DNA of 64,000 nt from Betaproteobacteria bacterium (lineage in GTDB: Bacteria > Pseudomonadota > Gammaproteobacteria > Burkholderiales > Usitatibacteraceae), in contig JADKJR010000039.1 in NCBI GenBank assembly GCA_016720925.1, forward strand, positions 22,247 to 86,246, written 5' to 3'. Numbering within the stretch: the stretch's first letter is position 1; each line of letters starts with the position of its first letter. Shown here piece by piece: positions 17,792 to 27,179 of the stretch. The notes beneath the pieces are model-generated. The model saw only the letters and a list, made by a program, of their open reading frames with translations, did no database searches and was not told the DNA's origin. Made by a program: the position numbers and the translations under genes.

Positions 17792-18527
17792 TCACTCATC
17801 GGCAAGCAACTGTTCAAGCCGCCTCGGATAGTGGTTGAGGAAGTCACGAGTGACGACATAGTGTTCGGTGTCTTCGTACTTTACTTCCGAGATGCCTGAT
17901 CCATCGAACTGGAGGATTTTTGCGTGCGGATATGACAGCAGTATTGGCGAATGCGTGGCGATGATGAACTGGGATTCGTTTTGCGCGAGCTGATGAATGG
18001 CAGAAAGTGCGGCGAGTTGACGGTTCGGGGACAGGGCGGCCTCCGGCTCATCGAGAAGGTAGAGCCCCTTGCCGCGAAACTTGTGGGTGAGAAGCGCCAT
18101 GAATGCTTCCCCCATGCGAGCGCGAATGCAAGGAACGATTGTCGTAGCCGCCGAGATAGCCAACTTCATCCATGTACGTGGCGACATTGAAGAAGCTCTC
18201 GGCGCGCAGGAAATAGCCGTCCGCCGGTTTCCGGAAGCTACGCGTCAGGCGAAGCGCCTGATGTAGCGATGAGACGGATTCGGTTGTTTGCAGTTGGACA
18301 TTTTTCGTGCCCCCTTCCGGTCCATAGCCAAGTGCAACCGCGATGCCCTCAAGAACGGTTGATTTTCCCGAGCCATTTTCGCCGACGAAAAATGTGACAT
18401 CGGGATGGAAGTCGATGCAGCCCAATTCACGCACGGACGGAATATCGTAGGGGTAATGGGCGAAATCGATTTCCGCGTCGGGGCGAATTGAAATCTGTTG
18501 AAGGTAGGGTTTTGCCGAAAGGGACAT
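17792..18527 (-). CDS. Stand-alone AAA ATPase (SMC/ABC-like nucleotide fold), one frameshift
   Basis: Joined frames give about 245 residues. The N-terminal part has VTFFVGENGSGKSTVLEGIA (Walker A). The C-terminal part has GKGLYLLDEPEAALSPNRQ (Walker B with the DEPE pair and an ABC-like D-loop), then SQFIIATHSPILLSYPHAKI (switch histidine). Both parts read through LHSRSHG/EAFMALLTHKF once a run of five C (18109-18113) is shortened to four. The family is a small soluble ATPase with no fused nuclease. Its role is unknown. Confidence 0.8.
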
Positions 18528-18546
18528 TGTTCAGGTACCGATTGAT

Positions 18547-19038
18547 TTACTGCTTACGCTGACCGAAATCATATGTGTCCACGAGTGCGCAATTGTCATT
18601 GACTTCAACTCTCGCATCAACGCCGTCCCATTCGAATTCGATCTTGAGCTCTCCTGACGGTTTCTTTCCCGCATCGAACGACTTGATCGGCTTACCCTCG
18701 TAAAGAAATTCCGAACCAATCGATAATCGAATGCGAGTGATATTGTCTGAGAATTTGAACGCAAAGTCCTGCCTGCCAGACGTGACGTTGACCAAGAATG
18801 CCGGGGGTAGCTTGTGAAAATCAAACGAACTTTGCGTAAGCATTCCCCATTGAGTGGTTTCGAAGTTTTGGAATGAGAGGTAATTTGGATTTCGTGGCAT
18901 TTTCCCCGGCACTTCGAGCGCGGCGCCACACTTTGCAGCGTTCGCGAGCGGCGCGCAAACGCATAACGAGATTGCGAATAGGTACAGGCAAAAATGGCGA
19001 AAGCCAGTACGTATTCGCTTCTTGGCGGGGCTATTCAT
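18547..19038 (-). CDS. Secreted protein of unknown function
   Basis: The protein has 163 residues with a basic N-terminus and signal peptide (FCLYLFAISLCVCAPLANAA). A cysteine lies just after the cleavage region (AAKCGAALEVPG) and a second (DNCALVD) near the C-terminus, so one disulphide is possible. The body is rich in aromatic and charged residues. It lies 19 bases upstream of the ATPase gene on the same strand. No family is recognised. Confidence 0.65.
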   Translation of the reverse strand: MNSPAKKRIRTGFRHFCLYLFAISLCVCAPLANAAKCGAALEVPGKMPRNPNYLSFQNFETTQWGMLTQSSFDFHKLPPAFLVNVTSGRQDFAFKFSDNITRIRLSIGSEFLYEGKPIKSFDAGKKPSGELKIEFEWDGVDARVEVNDNCALVDTYDFGQRKQ

Positions 19039-19324
19039 GACGTCCCAGCGCAGGCGTGAATGAAACTCTATTGATCATCTCAAGGTGGTTACGTAATACA
19101 GCCCGGAAATCGTAACGCATATGAGTCGAAATCTTCCTATGAATGAGCGCTTCATCATTAGAACATGGCAACATGGAATTCGTCGGAACCACGGTTGTGG
19201 GGTTGAGGCCGGCAGCAATGTGCGCAACTGTCGTTGTATGCCTGATCGCGCGCAGAATAGTGATAATGTGGGACGCGAAAGCTGCACCGCATGGCGCCAA
19301 TGAACAAGGAACTTCCAACTATGC

Positions 19325-19411
19325 CGTCGTCCCAGCGCAGGCTGGAACCCAGTTCACCCCGATATTTTGAAATACGAAGGGACTGGATCCCAGCTTTCGC
19401 TGGAATGACGG
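19325..19411. repeat. REP-like inverted pair in the rarA upstream region
   Basis: The left arm reads CGTCGTCCCAGCGCAGGCTG and the right arm TCCCAGCTTTCGCTGGAA followed by TGACGG. The arms face each other across about 45 bases. A fragment of the same element is at about 19039-19062. Together with copy B these repeats fill the 490 bases between 19038 and the rarA start; nothing else is seen there. Confidence 0.65.
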
Positions 19412-19446
19412 GTCTTTGAGGATTTGAGCCGCTTACAATACTAAAC

Positions 19447-19510
19447 CCTAGCACTGGTGCGCCTTACAGGCATAAAAGGCTTTAAACGCCTCGCCAATGC
19501 TAGAGTTTGC
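19447..19510. repeat. Dispersed palindromic repeat, copy B
   Basis: It starts CTAGCACTGGTGCG, has the core AGGCATAAAAGG and ends CTCGCCAATGCTAGAGTTTG. The outer arms AGCACTGG and CCAATGCT pair with one mismatch. It lies just upstream of rarA. Confidence 0.75.
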
Positions 19511-19531
19511 TAACCGCGACACTTACATTTC

Positions 19532-20904
19532 GTGACCGATCTCTTCTCAACCATTTCCCCCTCACCCCTGCCCTCTACCGAGGGAGAGGGAGCGAATCAG
19601 TCCGGCTCTAGCGTGCCGCTCGCAGAGCGCCTGCGGCCGCGTACGCTGGCCGAGGTGATCGGGCAGGAACACCTGACAGGCGAGGGCATGCCGCTGCGGA
19701 TCGCGTTTGACTCCGGCAAGCCGCACTCGATGATCCTGTGGGGACCGCCCGGCGTGGGCAAGACCACCATCGCGCGGCTAATGGCGCATGCGTTCGAATC
19801 GGATTTCATCGCGCTCTCTGCCGTGCTGTCGGGGGTGAAGGAAATCCGCGAGGCGATCGAGCGCGCGCTGGTGAACCGGGACAATCTCAATCGCCGCACC
19901 ATCCTGTTCGTCGATGAAGTGCATCGCTTCAACAAGAGCCAGCAGGATGCGTTTCCTGCCGCATGTCGAATCGGGGCTGGTGACGTTCATCGGCGCGACC
20001 ACCGAGAATCCGTCGTTCGAATTGAACAATGCGTTGCTGTCGCGCGCGTCGGTGTATGTGTTGAAGCCGCTGGATGAGGTGGCGTTGGGGGCATTGCTGG
20101 AACGTGCGGGTTCCGCCGCAAACCTGGATTCCCGCCTGCGCGGGCGGGAATGACGGTGAGTTGGCCAAATCGCGCATGATCAACATGGCCGATGGCGATG
20201 GGCGGCGGCTGATCAATCTGGTCGAGCAGCTTGCCATCGCAGCTGATAGCAGCGGCATCAAATCGATCGATACCAAATTCGTCGAGAGCGTGCTCGCGCG
20301 CGCGGCGAAGCGTTTCGACAAGGGCGGCGATAATTTCTACGACCAGATTTCCGCGCTGCATAAAAGCGTGCGCGGCTCCGACCCGGATGCGTCGCTGTAC
20401 TGGTTGGCCCGCATGCTCGATGGCGGCGCCGATCCGCGCTACGTGGCGCGCCGCGTGATCCGCATGGCGACCGAGGATATTGGCCTCGCCGATCCGCGCG
20501 CGCTGGATATCACGCTCTCCGCCGCCGACGTGTACGAACGCCTTGGCTCGCCGGAAGGGGAACTTGCGCTGGCGGAGGCGATCATCTATCTCGCTATCGC
20601 CGCCAAATCGAACGCGGTGTACAAAGCCTACAACGAGGTGCGGGCGTTTATTGCGCAGGATGAGTCGCGGCCAGTGCCGATGCACATCCGCAATGCGCCG
20701 ACCAAGCTGATGAAGTCGCTGGGGATGGGCAAGGATTACCGTTATGCGCACGATGAGGAAGAGGGTTACGTGGCCGGGGAAAATTACCTGCCCGACGGCA
20801 TGAAGCGGCCGGACTGGTATCGCCCCACGGAGCGCGGCCTGGAGGCGAAGATTCGCGAAAAACTTGCGCATTTACGCGAACTTGATGGAAAATCCAAGTC
20901 ATGA
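19532..20904 (+). CDS. rarA: Replication-associated recombination ATPase RarA (MgsA), frameshifted and carrying palindromic repeats
   Basis: RarA is an AAA+ clamp-loader-like ATPase acting at stalled forks. The GTG at 19532 starts MTDLFS. A repeat-derived stretch (SPSPLPSTEGEGANQS) then separates it from PLAERLRPRTLAEVIGQEHL. Walker A is GPPGVGKTT and Walker B FVDEVHRFNKSQQDAF. An extra C near 19955 shifts the frame to LPHVESGLVTFIGATTENPS, which ends at a stop inside a palindrome (20124-20157). The C-terminal half resumes in the third frame at SRMINMADGDGRRLINLVEQ and runs cleanly to 20904 through the tetramerisation domain (NAPTKLMKSLGMGKDYRYAH). The repeat replaces about 25 residues of normal sequence. 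Whether an active protein is made is doubtful. Confidence 0.85.
20124..20157. repeat. REP-like palindrome inside rarA
   Basis: ATTCCCGCCTGCGCGGGCGG followed by GAATGACGG is a typical genomic palindrome. In the frame of the C-terminal half it translates as TWIPACAGGNDGE, the usual signature of such insertions. Confidence 0.75.
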
Positions 20905-21026
20905 ACGCGTTTGTCAAACTCCTGCGCAGCAACCCCTCCAGCCGCTCCTCCCGATCTACGTAGCGCTCGCCTTCGGTCGCCTGATGAAGGCGTGCGCGAC
21001 ACCTTAAAGCTTCTCCCCTTAACATG

Positions 21027-21100
21027 CCGCCATTCTCGTGCGAGGCGGGAATCAGTTCGTGCAAATTGGATCCGCATTTCGCAAGGCGGGAATGACGGGC
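21027..21100. repeat. REP-like inverted pair upstream of serS
   Basis: Two arms, CCGCCATTCTCGTGCGAGG followed by CGGGAATC, and GCAAGGCGGGAATGACGGG, flank about 25 bases with GGATCCGC. This is the same family as the palindrome inside rarA. The serS promoter must lie between or beside these arms; the gap 20905-21133 holds nothing else recognised. Confidence 0.65.
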
Positions 21101-21133
21101 ATAGAAGAGAACCTCAAGACTCAAGGATACAAA

Positions 21134-22411
21134 ATGTTAGACATCCAACAACTCCGAAAAGACCTCCCCGCGGTTGTTGCCGGCCTCGCACGGCGCGGTG
21201 TTGTTTTCGATGAAGCGACGTTTCGCAACCTCGAAGACAATCGCAAGGTGCTGCAGACGTTCACGGAAGAATTGCAGGCCCGGCGCAATGCGCTCTCCAA
21301 GCAAATCGGCATGATGAAAGGCAAGGGCGAGGATACCGCCGTCGTCATGGCGGAAGTCGGTGGCCTCGGCGATCAGCTCAAAACCAACGAAACCTCGCTC
21401 GCAGCCTTGCAGGAAACGCTGAACGCTTTCCTGCGCACCATCCCCAACATTCCGCGCGCCGAAGTGCCTGCCGGCAAGGACGCCGACCAGAACGTCGAAG
21501 TGCGCAAATGGGGCACGCCGGCGAGTTATAAATTCGCGGTGAAGGACCACGTCGATATCGGTGCATCGCTCGGCGGCATCGATTTCGATACGGCGGCAAA
21601 ACTCTCCGGTGCGCGTTTTTCGGTATTGAAAGGTGGCGTGGCCCGGATGCATCGCGCGCTCGCCCAATTCATGCTCAATACTCATACCGCCGAGCACGGT
21701 TACACGGAAGTCTATGTGCCGTACATGGTGAGTGACGTTAGCGCCGACGGCGTATCAAGCCTGGCCAAGTTCAAGGAAGACTTGTTCAAGATCGAAGGCC
21801 GCGACCTGTACCTGATTCCGACGGCGGAATATCCGGTGACGAACTTCGTGCGCGATTCGATCGTGGACCTGAAGGACCTGCCGCTCAAGTTCGTCTGCCA
21901 CAGCCCGTGTTTTCGGTCGGAGGCCGGCAGCTACGGCAAGGACACGCGCGGCATGATTCGCCAGCACCAGTTCGACAAGGTCGAGGTCGTGCAGATCGTG
22001 CATCCAGACAAATCCGCCGACGCGCATGAAGAACTCACCGCGCATGCCGAATCGATCCTGCAACGTCTGGAACTGCCTTACCGCACCATGTTGCTGTGTA
22101 CCGGCGATATGGGTTTTGCATCGACCAAAACCTATGATCTTGAAGTATGGCTGCCCGCGCAAAACACCTATCGCGAGATTTCCAGTTGCTCGAACTATGA
22201 AGCTTTCCAGGCGCGTCGCATGATGGCGCGCTTCAAGAATGCGCAAGGCAAGACCGAGTGGCTGCATACGATCAACGGTTCAGGCCTTGCGGTGGGGCGC
22301 ACGCTGGTGGCGATTCTGGAGAACTACCAGAATGCGGATGGCAGCGTCACGGTGCCGTCGGTGCTGTTGCCGTATATGGGTGGGCTGACGAAGTTGGAGC
22401 CGGTCAAGTGA
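21134..22411 (+). CDS. serS: Seryl-tRNA synthetase
   Basis: This is an intact class II synthetase of 425 residues. The N-terminal coiled-coil arm covers roughly residues 25-105 (LQTFTEELQARRNALSKQIG). Motif 2 is PCFRSEAGSYGKDTRGMIRQ and motif 3 NGSGLAVGRTLVAILENY. I choose the ATG at 21134 (MLDIQQLRKDLPAV), preceded by AAGGA; the open frame continues upstream only through a repeat. Confidence 0.97.
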   Translation: MLDIQQLRKDLPAVVAGLARRGVVFDEATFRNLEDNRKVLQTFTEELQARRNALSKQIGMMKGKGEDTAVVMAEVGGLGDQLKTNETSLAALQETLNAFLRTIPNIPRAEVPAGKDADQNVEVRKWGTPASYKFAVKDHVDIGASLGGIDFDTAAKLSGARFSVLKGGVARMHRALAQFMLNTHTAEHGYTEVYVPYMVSDVSADGVSSLAKFKEDLFKIEGRDLYLIPTAEYPVTNFVRDSIVDLKDLPLKFVCHSPCFRSEAGSYGKDTRGMIRQHQFDKVEVVQIVHPDKSADAHEELTAHAESILQRLELPYRTMLLCTGDMGFASTKTYDLEVWLPAQNTYREISSCSNYEAFQARRMMARFKNAQGKTEWLHTINGSGLAVGRTLVAILENYQNADGSVTVPSVLLPYMGGLTKLEPVK

Positions 22412-22531
22412 CTGCAAAGTGCAGGGCATTCAAGTGATCACTGTCTTCCCTGCAAGGACCGTAGCCCAATTTCTTTTGTCCAGCAAAGTCAACTTGGGCC
22501 GAGGCCTTCGCCGCGGCGACAGCGCTTGGCG

Positions 22532-23161
22532 ATGACCACCACCCTCATCCTCATTCGCCACGGCGAAACGATCTGGAATCGCGAGGGCCGCATCCAGGGC
22601 CATCTCGACAGCGCATTGACGCCAGAGGGGATCGCGCAGGCAGAAGCGTGCGCGGTGCGTCTGCAGACGGAAGCCATTGAGCACGTCATCGCCAGCGACC
22701 TGCCGCGCGTCCGGCGCACCGCGGAGATCCTTAATGCCGCCATGAATCATCCCATTCGCCATGAACCCGCGCTGCGAGAACGCTGCTATGGCATCGGCGA
22801 AGGCAAGACCTATGCGGAACTCGATGCCTTGCACCCCGAACTGTTTTCGCGCACGCGCTCAACCGATCCGGATTTCGCCATCGAGGGGGGAGAAAGCCGC
22901 CGGCAATTCCATCAGCGCATCACCACCGCGCTCGGACAGATTGTCGAGGAGCATGCGGGCAAACGCATTCTTGTCGTCACCCATGGCGGCGTGCTGGGCG
23001 TTATCTATCGCTGGCTAAATGAGTTGCCGATTGCGAGCGCGCACAAGGTGGAAATCCCGAACGTCGCCTACAACCGTGTGACGATCAATGACGGAACCTG
23101 GATGCTGGATGTTTGGGCCGACACCGCTCATTTGACGTTCAACACATTTGAAGAAGCCTGA
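22532..23161 (+). CDS. Histidine phosphatase family protein (phosphoglycerate mutase-like)
   Basis: The protein has about 209 residues. The phosphohistidine motif LIRHGETIWNREGRIQGHLD is at the N-terminus, the second catalytic arginine follows, and LVVTHGGVLGVIYRWL supplies the second histidine. It is a cofactor-independent-of-metal phosphatase fold; the substrate (sugar phosphate, phosphoserine or a cobalamin precursor) cannot be told from sequence alone. The 3' end overlaps the convergent mltF end by 34 bases. Confidence 0.88.
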   Translation: MTTTLILIRHGETIWNREGRIQGHLDSALTPEGIAQAEACAVRLQTEAIEHVIASDLPRVRRTAEILNAAMNHPIRHEPALRERCYGIGEGKTYAELDALHPELFSRTRSTDPDFAIEGGESRRQFHQRITTALGQIVEEHAGKRILVVTHGGVLGVIYRWLNELPIASAHKVEIPNVAYNRVTINDGTWMLDVWADTAHLTFNTFEEA

Positions 23162-24636
23162 GCTTTCTTCGGTGTTTGCAAAGTCGTGGTGTCCGTCAGC
23201 AGCAGGTCGTGATGGATGTCCATTTCCAGCGGCTTTTCCAGGCGCGTGATGATATCCGTGTAGTTTCGAATGTTCTCCACGAACTGCACGGCTTCGTCAC
23301 CGCGCGCGAATCCATGCTTCAGTGATTCGTGAATTTCCGGATCGCGCAACCGCAAATAGGCCTTGCGCACATCGAGCCACGAGTCGGCCTGTAGCTTCAT
23401 GCGTTGCGTGAGGATGCGAGCATCCTCGAGATGGCCGTAGCCCTGGTTGTAGGCGGCCAGCGCCAGCCAGGTGCGATCCGGCTCCGGAATGCGCGCGGGA
23501 ACCGTGTCCCGCAGCAGCAGCAGATACTTGGCGCCGCCAATGATCGACTCGCGCGCGTCCAGCCGGTTTTTCACGCCCATGCGGTCCGCCGTGTCCTCGG
23601 TCAGCATCATCAAGCCGCGTACGCCGGTGGGCGACGTGGCGAGTGCATCCCAGTGCGATTCCTGATAGGCAATGGCCGCCAGCACCCGCCAGTCGAGACC
23701 TGTCAATTGCTGTGCTTCGTGGAAATGAACCCGCAGTTTCGGGAGCAGGGTTTGCGCCTTTTCCAGCAGGCTTTCCGAGTCGATCGGCTGGATGCGATTG
23801 ATGTGCCCGTAGTAGCGGTCCAGCAGCCGGCTCAAGGTACCGTTCTGCCTGATCTTGTCGAAGAACGATGCGGCGCTGTGCTGCAAGTCCGCGTCGGTCA
23901 TCGGTGAGAATGCCCACGCAACCTTGTATTCGTGGCCCACGTTGAATGCGGTCGAGAGGTCTGGATGCAGGCGTTTGCCAACCGCGAAGCCGACCGCATC
24001 GACCAGCGCGCAATCGCTTTGTTGTGCGTCGATTCGTTTCAACAGATCGTCCGGGTTGGTTTCATGCGGCACCACATCCAGGATCATGCCGGGAAATTCA
24101 CCCGTGAGTTCCCGCAGCATGTCGTGCGCGGGCGTCTCGGCGATGACGGATATTTGTTTCCCGATGGTATCGCGCAGCGACTTGGGCTTGGGGGCGGCAT
24201 TGCCGCAAACCAGTTGATACTGAATCAATCGATAGCTCGGCCCAAACGCAAACGCGGCGCGCAATTCGACATCGGGCGTAAGATCCGCCGCGGCGATATG
24301 GCCACGGTTATCCTTGAGCGCCTGGATCAGTTTCTTGTGGCTCGGCATCACGACAAAACGTGGTGAGAGACCGAGTTCCCTGGCAAACAGCGTCGACAGA
24401 TCGTGTTCAAAACCGGTCTGGGTGTCGTCCTTGCCTTTGCCGGCGGTGGGGACATCCTGCGTGGTGGTTGGGCCCCGCAGGGTGAGAATGACCAGTTCAC
24501 CGGATTCGCGTGGCGCCTTGAGCGGCGGTCGCAGCCACAACGGCGCGTAGTCGGAATTACGCATGGCGTAGCCGATACCGGCGATGGCGGCGGCGATTGC
24601 GACGACAATGATCAGGACGATATACCGGCTTTTCAT
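23128..24636 (-). CDS. mltF: Membrane-bound lytic murein transglycosylase F
   Basis: The protein has 502 residues. An N-terminal anchor (YIVLIIVVAIAAAIAGIGYA) is followed by a periplasmic-binding-protein-like domain (about 50-270; GFEHDLSTLFARELGLSPRF, ADLTPDVELRAAFAFG) and a Slt lytic transglycosylase domain (about 295-440). The catalytic glutamate is in IAYQESHWDALATSPTGVRG, followed by LMMLTEDTADRMGV and ALAAYNQGYGHLEDAR. It cleaves peptidoglycan to anhydro-muropeptides. It is divergent from ispD. Confidence 0.93.
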   Translation of the reverse strand: MKSRYIVLIIVVAIAAAIAGIGYAMRNSDYAPLWLRPPLKAPRESGELVILTLRGPTTTQDVPTAGKGKDDTQTGFEHDLSTLFARELGLSPRFVVMPSHKKLIQALKDNRGHIAAADLTPDVELRAAFAFGPSYRLIQYQLVCGNAAPKPKSLRDTIGKQISVIAETPAHDMLRELTGEFPGMILDVVPHETNPDDLLKRIDAQQSDCALVDAVGFAVGKRLHPDLSTAFNVGHEYKVAWAFSPMTDADLQHSAASFFDKIRQNGTLSRLLDRYYGHINRIQPIDSESLLEKAQTLLPKLRVHFHEAQQLTGLDWRVLAAIAYQESHWDALATSPTGVRGLMMLTEDTADRMGVKNRLDARESIIGGAKYLLLLRDTVPARIPEPDRTWLALAAYNQGYGHLEDARILTQRMKLQADSWLDVRKAYLRLRDPEIHESLKHGFARGDEAVQFVENIRNYTDIITRLEKPLEMDIHHDLLLTDTTTLQTPKKAQASSNVLNVK

Positions 24637-24794
24637 TTCTGCAATTTTTCCGCTGTCTCCGGAATCCTGCGCAACATTACAGAGAATGCGCGTTGCACAG
24701 TTTTGTCCATCCTACCCTGAAATGCGCACCGGAATTTTGGCGTGCGATGCGATAATGTCAGCCATTCACGCATCCTTGGAACAAGACCCGATAC

Positions 24795-25502
24795 ATGAGA
24801 CCAAAAATTGTTGCGTTAGTGCCTGCCGCCGGCACAGGAACGCGTTTAGGCGATGCGTTGCCGAAGCAGTATCTCGACGTCAATGGCTCCCCGATGATTT
24901 TCCATGCCCTGTCGGCGTTGAGCCAGGTTGCACGCATTGCAAAGATTGGCGTCGTATTGTCACCGGCAGACGTGCATTGGCAATCGTTGGTGGCAAACGC
25001 CGAATGCGGACGCCACATCGGGAAACGCGTCGTCACGTGGCCGGTTGGCGGCGCATCGCGCGGCGCGAGCGTGTTGAATGGCTTGAAGGCCATTGCCGGC
25101 GATATGCAGGCGGACGACTGGATAATCGTGCACGATGCGGCGCGCCCGTGCATTCGCGTTGAACTGATCGAGCAATTCATCGACGAGCTGGAGACGGACC
25201 CCGTGGGCGGATTGCTGGCGTTGCCGCTGGCCGATACCATCAAACGCGATGACGGCAATTTGCGCGTGGAAAAGACGCTGGAACGCGAGGGCATCTGGCG
25301 GGCGCAGACGCCGCAAATGTTTCGCTACGGTATGCTCGTCGCGGCGCTTGAACGCATGCCCGAGGCCACCGATGAGTCGCAAGCCATCGAGGCGCTCGGT
25401 CATCAGCCGAGGCTGGTGAGCGGAGATAGCGCGAATCTGAAAGTAACCTACGCAACGGATCTGAAGCTGGCGCGAATGCTGCTGAAGGAGGAGTTAGCGT
25501 GA
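24795..25502 (+). CDS. ispD: 2-C-methyl-D-erythritol 4-phosphate cytidylyltransferase
   Basis: The protein has 235 residues and is the third step of the MEP isoprenoid pathway. It joins CTP and MEP. The nucleotide-binding motif is VPAAGTGTRLGDALPKQYLD with the catalytic arginine and lysine, and the second motif is IIVHDAARPCIRVELI. QTPQMFRYGMLVAAL and ATDESQAIEALGHQPRLVSG complete the family pattern. It overlaps ispF by four bases. Confidence 0.96.
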   Translation: MRPKIVALVPAAGTGTRLGDALPKQYLDVNGSPMIFHALSALSQVARIAKIGVVLSPADVHWQSLVANAECGRHIGKRVVTWPVGGASRGASVLNGLKAIAGDMQADDWIIVHDAARPCIRVELIEQFIDELETDPVGGLLALPLADTIKRDDGNLRVEKTLEREGIWRAQTPQMFRYGMLVAALERMPEATDESQAIEALGHQPRLVSGDSANLKVTYATDLKLARMLLKEELA

Positions 25503-26002
25503 AACAAGCGACGCATGCGATTCATGGTTTGCGCATCGGGCACGGCTTTGATGTCCATCAGTTGGTCGTCGGACGAAAATGCATCGTCGGCGGTGTGGAC
25601 ATCGCCTTTGAGCGTGGATTGCTGGGGCATTCAGACGCTGACGTACTGTTGCACGCAATTTGCGATGCATTGCTGGGCGCGGCGGCGCTCGGCGATATCG
25701 GCAGACATTTTCCCGATACCGACGCACGCTTCAAGGGTATCGATAGCCGCGCGTTGCTGAAGCACGTTGGCGCGTTGATTGCGGAACGCGGTTACGCCAT
25801 CGGTAATATTGATGCAACCGTCATTGCGCAGGCGCCGAAAATGGCGCCGCATATTCCGCTGATGGTGCAGAACATTGCGGCTGATCTGGGTCTGGAGCTT
25901 GATCAGGTCAATGTGAAGGCGACGACAACCGAGAAGCTTGGCTTTACGGGAAGAGGCGAAGGCATTGCCGCGGAAGCGGTGTGCATCATTTGCAAACTCT
26001 AG
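25499..26002 (+). CDS. ispF: 2-C-methyl-D-erythritol 2,4-cyclodiphosphate synthase
   Basis: The protein has 167 residues and is the fifth step of the MEP pathway. Metal ligands lie in IGHGFDVHQL and GLLGHSDADVLLHAICDALL; the C-terminal signature is VKATTTEKLGFTGRGEGIA. The GTG at 25499 overlaps the ispD stop. A longer-than-usual N-terminus (about 8 extra residues) makes a later start possible, but no better one is seen. Confidence 0.95.
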   Translation: MKQATHAIHGLRIGHGFDVHQLVVGRKCIVGGVDIAFERGLLGHSDADVLLHAICDALLGAAALGDIGRHFPDTDARFKGIDSRALLKHVGALIAERGYAIGNIDATVIAQAPKMAPHIPLMVQNIAADLGLELDQVNVKATTTEKLGFTGRGEGIAAEAVCIICKL

Positions 26003-26057
26003 CACTGGTGAGGCTCGCGGAAGACAATGTCTTGTAGAGCCGCGCCAGTGCTTGACT
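25993..26057. repeat. Dispersed palindromic repeat, copy C
   Basis: This is the best hairpin of the family: outer arms AGCACTGG / CCAGTGCT, middle arms GGCTC / GAGCC and inner arms AAGACA / TGTCTT. It lies between the convergent ends of ispF and cheB and could serve both as a terminator. Confidence 0.75.
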
Positions 26058-26062
26058 TTACA

Positions 26063-27160
26063 CTACGAGTTGGTTTTGCCGCCCTGCGTGCCGGGGCGAT
26101 CGTTGCCGACTCCCGCCAGCTGGCTCATGATGCGCCGCGCGATCTGATTCAACGGCGCAATGGCGTCGACGGCGCCGATCTCGATGGCTTCCTTGGGCAT
26201 GCCAAAAACGATTGAACTGGCTTCGTCCTGGGCGATCGTAAACGCGCCCTTTTTTTTCATCGCAAGCAGGCCGACGGCACCATCCTTTCCCATGCCGGTC
26301 AAGATGGCGCCGACGGCATCGGGTCCGGCGAATTCGGCGGCAGAATTGAACAGCACATCGACGGACGGACGATGCAGGTTGACCGGGGCATCCTGCGCAA
26401 GCTTGATGCCGTAACCGCGCCCGCCATTGCGCTCCACCCGCAAGTGAAATCCGCCTGGCGCCACATAGGCATGACCAGGCAGGGCGGGTTCTTCATCTTC
26501 CGCTTCCTTTACGGTGATCTTGCACAGGCCGTCCAGGCGCTTGGCAAACAGTTTGGTGAAGGTGCCGGGCATGTGCTGCGCGATGAGGATCGGCGGGCAG
26601 TCATCCGGCATCGCCATCAGAATTTCCTTGAGCGCCTCGGCGCCACCGGTTGAGGCGCCAATCACAATGACCTTGCTTTGTGCCACGCCGGCATTGCCCA
26701 GCATCGGCAGGACCTCGTCGGCGTCACCCGCGGCGCGCGTGATGTCGAGCGGCTCGATCTTGTCGCGGGCGGCATAGGCACCGCGGATTTTCTCGACGAT
26801 GAGTTGCGTGTAATCATCATCGGTGGTTTCGCCCGCGACCGGCTTGCCGACAAAATCAACCGCGCCCATCGCCAGGGCGCGAAACGCAATGTCGGATCCT
26901 TCCTGCGTGTGCGATGAAAGCATCACCACCGGCATCGGCCGCACCCGCATCAGGCGCTTCAGGAACGACAGGCCGTTCATGTTCGGCATTTCAATATCGA
27001 GCGTGAGGACGTCGGGATTCAGGCTACGAATCATTTCGCGCGCCACCAGCGGATCGGGCGCCGAGCCGACCACGGTCATGTCGGGTTGTTCGTTGATGAT
27101 TTCCTTCAGGATATTTCGGATCAATGCCGAATCATCGATGACGAGAACTTTGATTTTCAT
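26063..27160 (-). CDS. cheB: Chemotaxis protein-glutamate methylesterase/glutamine deamidase
   Basis: The protein has 365 residues from the ATG at 27160 (MKIKVLVIDDSALIRNIL). The receiver domain has the phospho-acceptor in LDIEMPNMNGLSFLKRL. The esterase domain has the catalytic serine in VIGASTGGAEALKEIL, histidine in ILIAQHMPGTFTKLFAKRL and aspartate in TGMGKDGAVGLLAMKKKGAF. It removes methyl groups from receptors. It is the last gene of the chemosensory operon, 19 bases after cheD. Confidence 0.96.
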   Translation of the reverse strand: MKIKVLVIDDSALIRNILKEIINEQPDMTVVGSAPDPLVAREMIRSLNPDVLTLDIEMPNMNGLSFLKRLMRVRPMPVVMLSSHTQEGSDIAFRALAMGAVDFVGKPVAGETTDDDYTQLIVEKIRGAYAARDKIEPLDITRAAGDADEVLPMLGNAGVAQSKVIVIGASTGGAEALKEILMAMPDDCPPILIAQHMPGTFTKLFAKRLDGLCKITVKEAEDEEPALPGHAYVAPGGFHLRVERNGGRGYGIKLAQDAPVNLHRPSVDVLFNSAAEFAGPDAVGAILTGMGKDGAVGLLAMKKKGAFTIAQDEASSIVFGMPKEAIEIGAVDAIAPLNQIARRIMSQLAGVGNDRPGTQGGKTNS

Positions 27161-27179
27161 GGTTGTCGCCTTTGGAAGC

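Noticed and set aside
17792..18527. Phage-defence ATPase (OLD or retron-associated type)
   Set aside because: There is no fused or adjacent nuclease, reverse transcriptase or toxin; only a lone AAA ATPase beside a VOC protein and a secreted protein.
19914..20871. Minus-strand open frame of 294 codons opposite rarA
   Set aside because: It is Arg/His-rich and opposite conserved RarA sequence, so a shadow.
20911..21213. Small plus-strand open frame between rarA and serS
   Set aside because: It spans a REP-like repeat and overlaps the serS start in another frame, with no family pattern.
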